NCBI GenBank assembly: GCA_002481545.1
Contig: DLEF01000032.1
Location: forward strand, 28,711-35,837
Direction of reading: 5' to 3'
DNA from: Cyanobacteria bacterium UBA7753
GTDB lineage: Bacteria; Cyanobacteriota; Vampirovibrionia; Gastranaerophilales; Gastranaerophilaceae
DNA length: 7,127 nt
Position numbers and translations under genes: made by a program. Under the pieces are notes generated by a model. The model was not told the origin of the DNA. It did not search any database and saw nothing but the letters and a program-made list of their open reading frames with translations. Of this stretch, positions 1 to 4,642 are shown piece by piece (the first letter of the stretch is position 1; the number at the start of each line of letters is the position of its first letter).

Positions 1-56
1 TGCTACCTTACTACTTATATATTAATAAAAATTTACAATAAAGTAAAGTTTTTGGG

Positions 57-71
57 AATGTTATTAACATT
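57..71. repeat. 15-bp perfect palindrome AATGTTA-T-TAACATT
   Basis: The arms 57-63 and 65-71 are exact reverse complements around a single central base. The site lies about 50 bases upstream of the -10 element at 118-123, so it could be a distal operator. The core ATGTTATT recurs in the repeat around the tRNA-Arg promoter at 7033-7064. In AT-rich DNA such palindromes also arise by chance. Confidence 0.4.
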
Positions 72-86
72 TCTTCTATTCCTTTT

Positions 87-123
87 ATAGTGTATGTTTA
101 ACACTATTAAGATATGTTATAAT
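87..123 (+). promoter_or_regulatory. Extended -10 promoter with inverted repeat over the -35 region
   Basis: A perfect TATAAT lies at 118-123, preceded by TG at 115-116, giving an extended -10 element (TGTTATAAT). The -35 region is a poor match to TTGACA, as is common for extended -10 promoters. A perfect 7-bp inverted repeat, ATAGTGT (87-93) and ACACTAT (101-107), sits across the -35 region, where a repressor or activator dimer could bind. The expected start is near base 130, leaving a long leader before the first large gene at 504. The motifs are visible; use as a promoter is inferred. Confidence 0.55.
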
Positions 124-231
124 TTTAAAAGAAAAACTTGAAATGTAACAAAAAAAATAGTATCATTGAGGAGTAATTAAAGCATCTATGGTTTGTGTAT
201 AAATCCGGTTAAGGTCGGAAAGGATATTCTA

Positions 232-309
232 ATGGAGTTTATCTTAAAAAAACTTTGTAGTTACTTTTATTTCATAGACACAAGCAGAATAAAAGTAATA
301 ACGTATTAA
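232..309 (+). CDS. Possible 25-residue small protein or leader peptide
   Basis: An ATG at 232 opens 25 codons ending in TAA at 307-309. The SD-like AAAGGA at 219-224 leaves 7 bases before the ATG, better placed than for several larger genes here. The peptide begins MEFILKKLC and mixes hydrophobic and aromatic residues (CSYFYFI) with scattered basic ones. It lies downstream of the extended -10 promoter at 118-123. ATCC at 203-206 could pair with GGAT at 222-225 and mask the SD. An 11-bp inverted repeat lies inside the coding region. I do not recognise the peptide. It may be a regulatory leader, a tiny membrane-associated protein, or a chance ORF. Confidence 0.3.
   Translation: MEFILKKLCSYFYFIDTSRIKVITY
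261..298 (+). repeat. 11-bp perfect inverted repeat in the leader
   Basis: TTACTTTTATT (261-271) is the exact reverse complement of AATAAAAGTAA (288-298), with a 16-base loop. No T-run follows, so it is not a typical intrinsic terminator. It could fold in the leader RNA or act as a DNA site. Its half-site TAAAAGTA is the same one found in the repeat at 2282-2312. Confidence 0.55.
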
Positions 310-503
310 AGAATTTGAATTATGGTTTTTAGTGTTCATTATCACATGCGGCTATTTTAGGCAAAAAGTATGTGATATTTTTTTTATTTGTAAATATTTT
401 TTAAAAATGTTAAAGAATATTCACTCAATTGGTCTATTTATAAGATTAAAAACTGGACATAATCGTCAACTTAGTATAAAATTAGAGAAAAGGATTATTA
501 ATT
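310..503 (+). promoter_or_regulatory. AT-rich leader with a candidate promoter for the 504 operon
   Basis: No convincing gene is seen here. Near its 3' end a -35-like TGGACA (454-459) and a -10-like TATAAA (475-480) are separated by 15 bases, shorter than the preferred 17. A start near 487 would give a short leader carrying the SD AAAAGGA (488-494), 9 bases before the ATG at 504. The first gene could therefore be served by this promoter, by the one at 118-123, or by both. Confidence 0.35.
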
Positions 504-851
504 ATGGCAAAAAATAACGATACAATACCTATAGAAGTCAGCATATTGACTGCAGATCACGATATCAAAGGAACGGTTCATGTTTCTAAGTATACAAATA
601 CAAACAGAGAATTGACCGATTTATTGAACGACAGAGAAAGAAGATTTCTTGCTGTTACTAATGCTGAAATCTATTCAAGAAATTCCAAACAACCTCCGAG
701 AAGATATAAATTTCTTGAAATACATATGGACTATGTCTTAATGGTTCATCCTACATCTCAAGCCGTATTTAAAGAATCCGGCAGAAGTCAGGATGATATC
801 GCAAGATTCAGAGAATTAAGATTGAAATTAAATCAAACAAAACCGTTCTAA
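504..851 (+). CDS. Small conserved domain protein of unknown function (DUF6812-like)
   Basis: This 115-residue protein has no signal peptide and no membrane segment, so it is probably cytoplasmic. Residues 9-30 look like beta strands (IPIEVSIL, then IKGTVHV). RELTDLLNDRERRFLAVTNAEI follows at 35-56, then a strand-rich stretch at 68-81 (YKFLEIHMDYVLMV). This pattern (beta hairpin, 'xLTDLLN', 'RFLAVTNA', 'I..V.P' near the end) reminds me of the short DUF6812-type family of cyanobacteria and relatives, but that is from memory. The C-terminal 30 residues are charged and probably helical. The start is fixed by AAAAGGA 9 bases upstream. It is the first large gene of a probable operon, 29 bases before the TPR lipoprotein gene. 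No enzymatic residues stand out; a binding or adaptor role is a guess. Confidence 0.8.
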   Translation: MAKNNDTIPIEVSILTADHDIKGTVHVSKYTNTNRELTDLLNDRERRFLAVTNAEIYSRNSKQPPRRYKFLEIHMDYVLMVHPTSQAVFKESGRSQDDIARFRELRLKLNQTKPF

Positions 852-880
852 CTTCGGTTACTTTGGGGAGAGATTAAACA

Positions 881-1462
881 ATGAAAAAAGCAATGCTTAT
901 TGTAACGATTTTGTTTGTTGCAGTAATATCAACTGCTTGTATAAATAATATGGCCGTACAGGAATTGAACAATACGGCAAAAACATATATGGATAAAGGC
1001 GATTACAAAGCTGCCATAGACAGATTGGAGTCAGGGATTGAACTTGACAGTACAATCTATGAAACGCATTACAACTTAGGTGTCGCGTATCTTGAAGCGG
1101 GAGAATATGAAAAAGCCATCAATTCTCTTAATAATGCAATGAAATTAAATTCAAAATATGCAAATACCTACTATACTCTGGCAGTAGCCCAGGAAAAACT
1201 GGCTGACTCTTTAATAAACGCAGATTCACATTCTATCTCTGCCGATAATGACGGAGAAGCAGAGACAAAATCTCCGACTTACACAAATGTCTCGGAATCC
1301 GTAAAAGAAAAAATGATAGAAGGTTATCTTACCTCAATAGAAAATTATCAAAAATATATAAAAATGGTTAACTCACAGCAAAAAACAGAAGAAGTATCGG
1401 AACATATCAAAGATATGGAAAAGGTTTTGTCTAAGCTGGGTTATGCGGGACAAAGTTACTAA
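881..1462 (+). CDS. TPR-repeat lipoprotein
   Basis: The 193-residue product starts with a lipoprotein signal: Lys2-Lys3, a hydrophobic stretch at 4-18, and the lipobox S-T-A-C with Cys20 as the predicted lipidated residue. The -3 Ser is tolerated but not the favoured Leu. Two clear tetratricopeptide repeats follow at about 27-60 (KGDYKAAIDRLESGIELD) and 61-94 (YNLGVAYLEAGEYEKAINSL). A third starts at about 95, but its helices are split by an acidic/Ser-rich insert at about 109-140; helix B resumes at about 145-163. TPRs mediate protein binding, so this is probably a membrane-anchored scaffold facing the periplasm. GGGGAG at 865-870 is the SD. The gene ends in TAATG, overlapping the lgt start by one base. 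Lgt would lipidate this very protein, giving a functional link. Confidence 0.88.
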   Translation: MKKAMLIVTILFVAVISTACINNMAVQELNNTAKTYMDKGDYKAAIDRLESGIELDSTIYETHYNLGVAYLEAGEYEKAINSLNNAMKLNSKYANTYYTLAVAQEKLADSLINADSHSISADNDGEAETKSPTYTNVSESVKEKMIEGYLTSIENYQKYIKMVNSQQKTEEVSEHIKDMEKVLSKLGYAGQSY

Positions 1463-2247
1463 TGTTTAGAGCTCCTGAGATTTCTTATTTTTCAATATGC
1501 GGGTTCCCAATCTACTATTACGGAATAATTCTTGCCGTTGCAGTATTTCTGGGGTTGTGGATATCAGATAAAATAGCAACGAAAGAATATAACCTTTTTG
1601 GAATAATCCCCAGAATTGCAACCCCTGTCATTATAGGCGGAATAGTCGGAGCAAGACTATATTACTGTCTGCTTAATATTGATATCTATATAAAAAATCC
1701 GTTTGAAATTCTGTATATCAGAGAAGGCGGACTGTCTATCCACGGAGCCATAATCGGAGGAATAATCGTAATATACTTTATGGCAAAAAAATACCATATA
1801 AGACTTTTAAAACTCTGTGATATCTTTGCACTCGGAATGCCGCTTGCGCAAGCTTTGGGAAGATGGGGAAACTTCTTTAATCAGGAGGCATTCGGAACGC
1901 CTTGCGACTTACCATGGAAGTTATATATTCAGCCTGCCTATCGTCCCGATAAATATTTTTCACACAAATATTTTCATCCTACTTTTCTTTATGAATCAAT
2001 TTTAGATATCTTAATTTTTATTGTTCTTTACAAATTTGTTATGCCTAAATATAAAGATAACTTAGGCGTGATTACAGCCGCATACCTTTTACTATACTCA
2101 ATTGTAAGATTTTTCATAGAAGGTCTGCGCATTGACTGCATTAGATATGTCTGCGGGATGCCGTTACCTCAACTTGTTTCAATTTTAATCATAATAGGAG
2201 CTTCCGCATTTCTGATTTATAAATATAAAACATCTGACGAGAATTAA
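1462..2247 (+). CDS. lgt: Prolipoprotein diacylglyceryl transferase
   Basis: Lgt transfers diacylglycerol from phosphatidylglycerol to the lipobox cysteine of prolipoproteins at the inner membrane, the first step of lipoprotein maturation. The 261 residues match the family length, with about seven hydrophobic segments. Diagnostic motifs are in order: GARLYY (63-68), GGLSIHGAIIGG (89-100) with His94, GRWGNFFNQEAFG (133-145) with Arg134, Asn137, Glu142 and Gly145, HPTFLYES (172-179) and RFFIEGLR (216-223). His94 and Arg134 correspond to E. coli His103 and Arg143, a constant offset of nine, so the essential residues are intact. The ATG shares its A with the upstream TAA and no good SD is visible, which suggests translational coupling to the TPR lipoprotein gene. 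Confidence 0.97.
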   Translation: MFRAPEISYFSICGFPIYYYGIILAVAVFLGLWISDKIATKEYNLFGIIPRIATPVIIGGIVGARLYYCLLNIDIYIKNPFEILYIREGGLSIHGAIIGGIIVIYFMAKKYHIRLLKLCDIFALGMPLAQALGRWGNFFNQEAFGTPCDLPWKLYIQPAYRPDKYFSHKYFHPTFLYESILDILIFIVLYKFVMPKYKDNLGVITAAYLLLYSIVRFFIEGLRIDCIRYVCGMPLPQLVSILIIIGASAFLIYKYKTSDEN

Positions 2248-2281
2248 TCCTACGATTTGTTTAGCCAATTTTTCCGATGTG

Positions 2282-2312
2282 TTTGTAAAAGTACAGTCTA
2301 TACTTTTACAAA
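2282..2312 (+). promoter_or_regulatory. 12-bp perfect inverted repeat abutting an SD
   Basis: TTTGTAAAAGTA (2282-2293) pairs exactly with TACTTTTACAAA (2301-2312) across a 7-base loop. The right arm takes in the first two A's of the AAGGAG SD (2311-2316) for the gene at 2323. No T-run follows, so it is a poor terminator for lgt. It fits either an operator or an mRNA hairpin limiting access to the SD. The structure is visible; the role is inferred. Confidence 0.65.
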
Positions 2313-2322
2313 GGAGAAAATT

Positions 2323-2628
2323 ATGAAATTTAAACTATTTTTAGTGTGGTTCTCCATAGTAGTTGCGACAGGTGTTGTTTATGCCTTCTCAAACAGTCTT
2401 GACAGGTCATATCAAAACGGCATTGCTCGCCCGAACAACTTTAGAGAACGAGTACAAAACCAAAGCCAAAACAATTTTAATCAACCGTATAATCCTGCGC
2501 AACCAAGCAGCATGAGTAACGAAAATGCGGAATACAACAACGTCGAAATGAACGATACACGCTACAACTCAAACTGCCAGTTCGGTCAATGTATCCCGGG
2601 CGGAATGACAGGCACAAGTTTTCCTTAA
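2323..2628 (+). CDS. Small exported Asn/Gln-rich protein, function unknown
   Basis: The start at 2323 is chosen because AAGGAG (2311-2316) lies 6 bases upstream and it puts a clean signal peptide at the N terminus; an in-frame ATG at 2257 would add 22 residues unlike a signal sequence. The 101-residue product has Lys2 and Lys4, a hydrophobic core at 5-20 and a probable signal peptidase I site after VYA (residue 21). The mature part of 80 residues is low in complexity, about 30% Asn plus Gln, with no helix-rich domain. Near the C terminus Cys85 and Cys90 form a CX4C pair (CQFGQC) followed by PGG, which could make a disulfide in the periplasm. Last gene of the lgt run; a terminator follows at 2759. 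I do not recognise the family. Confidence 0.75.
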   Translation: MKFKLFLVWFSIVVATGVVYAFSNSLDRSYQNGIARPNNFRERVQNQSQNNFNQPYNPAQPSSMSNENAEYNNVEMNDTRYNSNCQFGQCIPGGMTGTSFP

Positions 2629-2758
2629 AAAGAATTGTCCATGCCGGCAATCGACAAAGGGAATATTTTATATCTAATTGGCTAATTAACAAAAAATCGT
2701 GTTTTCTGTTTAATTATAGTATTAAATCTTTTTCATACTTCCAGCTATTCTTAATTCC

Positions 2759-2783
2759 AAGAGTCGAAAGACTCTTTTTTTTT
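2759..2783 (+). terminator. Intrinsic terminator of the 504-2628 gene run
   Basis: AAGAGTC (2759-2765) pairs with GACTCTT (2770-2776) around a GAAA tetraloop and runs into nine T's (2775-2783), a classic rho-independent terminator on the plus strand. It lies 131 bases beyond the last stop codon. The stretch between (2629-2758) shows no ORF; it contains an 8-bp palindrome TGCCGGCA (2642-2649) and is probably 3' untranslated RNA. Confidence 0.88.
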
Positions 2784-2785
2784 AT

Positions 2786-2793
2786 GGGGGGGG
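2786..2793. repeat. Run of eight G's
   Basis: Eight consecutive G's follow the nine-T terminator tract after an AT pair. Such a run is striking in AT-rich DNA and is prone to slippage in replication and to miscounting in sequencing. It lies in no credible gene, so phase-variable coding is unlikely. Confidence 0.9.
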
Positions 2794-2848
2794 TAAATGT
2801 ATATTAGAATACTCATTATATAATACGACATAGTATGGGCATAAACTT

Positions 2849-2880
2849 AAAAAAGGCTATTCTTTCGAATAACCTTTTTT
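2849..2880 (-). terminator. Terminator of tRNA-Leu, probably bidirectional
   Basis: A6-GG (2849-2856) pairs with CC-T6 (2873-2880) and TATTC (2858-2862) with GAATA (2867-2871), with one C/A mismatch and a 4-base loop. Read on the minus strand, the hairpin begins 3 bases after the tRNA-Leu 3' end and finishes in six T's, so it terminates that gene. It is nearly symmetrical and also has six T's on the plus strand, so it could act as a backup stop there. Confidence 0.85.
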
Positions 2881-2883
2881 AAT

Positions 2884-2969
2884 TGCCGATGGTCGGGGTC
2901 GAACCGACACGTAGTTTAACCTACACCAGATTTTGAGTCTGGCACGTCTACCAATTCCATCACATCGGC
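2884..2969 (-). tRNA. tRNA-Leu, anticodon CAA
   Basis: Read on the minus strand, the 86-base gene has acceptor arms GCCGATG and CATCGGC and discriminator A. The anticodon arm is CCAGA-CTCAAAA-TCTGG, giving anticodon CAA (complement of 2933-2935) that reads UUG. A long class-II variable arm has a GTAG/CTAC stem, and the T arm is GTCGG-TTCGACC-CCGAC. The long variable arm and the anticodon together identify leucine. The 3' CCA is not encoded and must be added after transcription. Confidence 0.97.
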
Positions 2970-2996
2970 TTATTTAATTTTCATTTTAGGATAACT

Positions 2997-3024
2997 TTAA
3001 TACCCTATGAAGAAATAATAACAA
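2997..3024 (-). promoter_or_regulatory. Candidate promoter of tRNA-Leu
   Basis: On the minus strand TTGTTA (complement of 3019-3024) and TATTAA (complement of 2997-3002) are spaced by 16 bases and lie about 28 bases upstream of the mature tRNA 5' end. Both hexamers match the consensus only partly, and the AT-rich surroundings offer other alignments. Confidence 0.35.
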
Positions 3025-3128
3025 AAAAATGTTTAAATATCAAATAAAATTTTACTTTTTAAAAATAATCATTAAAAACTATACAGAATACGGTTTGATG
3101 AATTGATAAAATAAGGAACAATCTTGTT

Positions 3129-3959
3129 ATGAAAAAAGTGTTTTTATTTGTAGTGTTAATGTTATTTGTCGGTATGACACCTTCGCATGCCGTTGTAATG
3201 CAGGGCGGAATCTATGAAAACACCATGCAAAAGAATTATTGCACGGTCATTGATAAATCGACAGGCAAACCTATCCCGAACGCAAGAATTAAAATTCCTT
3301 CTAAAAATTATACTGTATACAGCGACATAAACGGACACTTTGAAATAAAGACAGCAATAAACGCTCAGACAATCATGTCCGTAGAGAAAAATAATTATAA
3401 ATCCTACTCTCAGACTCTTAACAGAGGCGACAACATCAGACAATTTACAATAGCACTGGAAAAATCCTCAGCATATGATTTAAAGATAGAAAACCAATTA
3501 TGCCACTTAGGGGACAATAATTTTTCCGCACTATCCGCAAACGCAGGCGATTTTAAATCAACATCCGCAGGACCTGTCTATACAAAGAAATTTTATATAT
3601 CAAGCTCTTCCTCTAAAGGACAGCCATACCTTGTATTCGGCTCAATAATCGGTATCGACACCGCTCTTGCTCGCGGAATGGGACAGAATAATATAACAAC
3701 CTCTTTTGCAAGCCCTCCTACCGTATACTTAAACGGTACAAAAATTGCTCAAATACAGGTTAACGGCGATAATCAAAAAATAAGACTGCCTAAAAATCTT
3801 ATTAAATGGAATCAACAAAATACAATCACGATTAAAGCAGGTGTAAACCTTATGCAAACAGCATACGTTGATTATGACGACTTTGAATTTATGAATCTGT
3901 CGATTGAAACATCCGCTGACATAAGAGTCTCAAACTCTCAGCAATACAGAAATTATTAA
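3129..3959 (+). CDS. Secreted protein with carboxypeptidase-regulatory-like domain
   Basis: The 276-residue product starts with a signal peptide (Lys2-Lys3, hydrophobic 4-15, cleavage probably after SHA at 21). Residues about 37-112 look like a carboxypeptidase D regulatory-like (prealbumin-like) domain: 'CTVIDKSTGKPIPNARIKI' near 38-56, 'YSDINGHFEI' near 64-73, then 'SVEKNNYKSY'. This beta-sandwich is common in surface and exported proteins and is non-catalytic. Residues about 120-265 form a second beta-rich region with 'VYLNGTKIAQI', 'IRLPKNLIKWNQQNTITI' and 'DYDDFEFMNLSIE', resembling galactose-binding or jelly-roll modules. The SD is AAGGA at 3113-3117, somewhat far from the ATG. A binding or structural role outside the cytoplasm is likely; the ligand is unknown. 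The stop codon overlaps that of the convergent sigma gene. Confidence 0.85.
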   Translation: MKKVFLFVVLMLFVGMTPSHAVVMQGGIYENTMQKNYCTVIDKSTGKPIPNARIKIPSKNYTVYSDINGHFEIKTAINAQTIMSVEKNNYKSYSQTLNRGDNIRQFTIALEKSSAYDLKIENQLCHLGDNNFSALSANAGDFKSTSAGPVYTKKFYISSSSSKGQPYLVFGSIIGIDTALARGMGQNNITTSFASPPTVYLNGTKIAQIQVNGDNQKIRLPKNLIKWNQQNTITIKAGVNLMQTAYVDYDDFEFMNLSIETSADIRVSNSQQYRNY

Positions 3960-4606
3960 TAATCCGTTCTTCCGTGAGCTTTCAGATATTCTCTAATCTT
4001 AACAAGAGCACCTTGGATAATACGGGTAATACGAGACGGGGACAACCCAATCATGGTAGCAATATCTTTTGCCTGCATATTTCTGTAGAACCTGTATTCA
4101 ACAACTGTTCTGTCTTTTTGAGGTAAATTAGCGATAGCCTCTTTGATTAAACGGCTCATTTCAACAATTTCCGCGTTTTCATCCGGCAGAGCATGCGGAT
4201 CTTTAATAAAATCAAACGGGGAATCATTGTCACTTGCAGCCGCTGCAAGGCTGTCTATAGATAATATAGTTTGATAAACAGCTTCTTTTACGGAGGTTGA
4301 TGCGTTTCCGTCGCCGCCTTCTCCGCCTTCATTTTCATTGTCGGGTTTCTGTTTCATTGAATACCATTTATAACGGTGCCTCAACTCGTTACGGATAGCC
4401 CATTTTACTGCGGTACCCATATATGCATCGTTATATTTTTGCAATTGTTCTTCCGTTTTGCCCTTAATCATTGCTTGAACGGCAATAATCCCGATACTGA
4501 CCAGCTCCTCGTACTCAATCATATGACTGGGGACACGACGCTGCTCAATCTTGGCAACCTTCTGCACAATGCCTACATACTGTTTTAATAAGCTCTGTTT
4601 ATCCAT
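3956..4606 (-). CDS. FliA-like sigma-70 family factor with reduced region 3
   Basis: This 216-residue protein is a sigma factor directing RNA polymerase, probably to flagellar or motility promoters. Residues 5-48 (LLKQYVGIVQKVAK, then YEELVSIGIIAVQAMI) match FliA regions 1.2-2.1, and 59-80 (YNDAYMGTAVKWAIRNELRHR) match 2.3-2.4. Region 4 at about 152-209 contains LPQKDRTVVEYRFYRNMQAKDIATMIGLSPSRITRI, with a helix-turn-helix at about 178-197. Between them, 86-106 is Gly/Glu/Asp-rich low complexity (ENEGGEGGDG) where FliA proteins have sigma-3, including 'PRSVR'. A region-3.2-like segment (SIDSL to DPHALPDENAE) remains. Typical FliA is about 235-255 residues, so this one is short. It follows flhB by 36 bases, probably in one operon. 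No SD is visible; a 14-bp palindrome sits there instead. Confidence 0.88.
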   Translation of the reverse strand: MDKQSLLKQYVGIVQKVAKIEQRRVPSHMIEYEELVSIGIIAVQAMIKGKTEEQLQKYNDAYMGTAVKWAIRNELRHRYKWYSMKQKPDNENEGGEGGDGNASTSVKEAVYQTILSIDSLAAAASDNDSPFDFIKDPHALPDENAEIVEMSRLIKEAIANLPQKDRTVVEYRFYRNMQAKDIATMIGLSPSRITRIIQGALVKIREYLKAHGRTDY

Positions 4607-4609
4607 GTG

Positions 4610-4623
4610 TAAATACGTATTTA
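4610..4623. promoter_or_regulatory. 14-bp perfect palindrome just upstream of the sigma start codon
   Basis: TAAATACGTATTTA is a perfect palindrome starting 3 bases upstream of the sigma ATG (minus strand), where an SD would be expected. A -10-like TATAAT (complement of 4631-4636) lies behind it, so a transcript starting there would begin at about the palindrome. The -35 match is poor. It could be an operator for separate control of the sigma gene. Confidence 0.45.
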
Positions 4624-4642
4624 TAAAACTATTATAATTATC

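Noticed and set aside
3..9. CTACCTT, which on the minus strand reads AAGGTAG and could be the SD of a divergent gene left of the window
   Set aside because: The start codon would lie outside the window, so it cannot be supported.
201..240. Resemblance to the GGAA loop of bacterial SRP RNA ('GGTCGGAAAGGA')
   Set aside because: The conserved AGCAGCC on the 3' side and the stem around the GGAA loop are missing.
332..517. 61-codon plus-strand ORF starting with GTG
   Set aside because: No SD, biased composition driven by T and A runs, and overlap with the well-supported start at 504. Likely chance.
1241..1248. GCCGATAA, a perfect FliA (sigma-28) -10 box
   Set aside because: It lies inside the TPR gene and no TAAA is found at the 15-base spacing upstream, so it is probably coding sequence only.
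2257..2322. Upstream in-frame ATG at 2257 for the small exported protein
   Set aside because: It has no SD and the added residues would precede a clean signal peptide; the ATG at 2323 has a strong SD.
2817..2824. TATATAAT as a promoter between the two terminators
   Set aside because: No -35 match, and the transcript would end in the next hairpin after about 50 bases; no product is evident.
3103..3112. TTGATAAAAT, an extended -10 identical to the one before tRNA-Arg, upstream of the 3129 gene
   Set aside because: The implied start (about 3119) would fall after the SD at 3113-3117 and leave a near-leaderless mRNA, so it is unlikely to be the main promoter.
3924..3938. AGAGT/ACTCT hairpin as a terminator for the sigma gene
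   Set aside because: Only 5 bp, with no T-run on the minus strand, and inside the neighbouring coding sequence.
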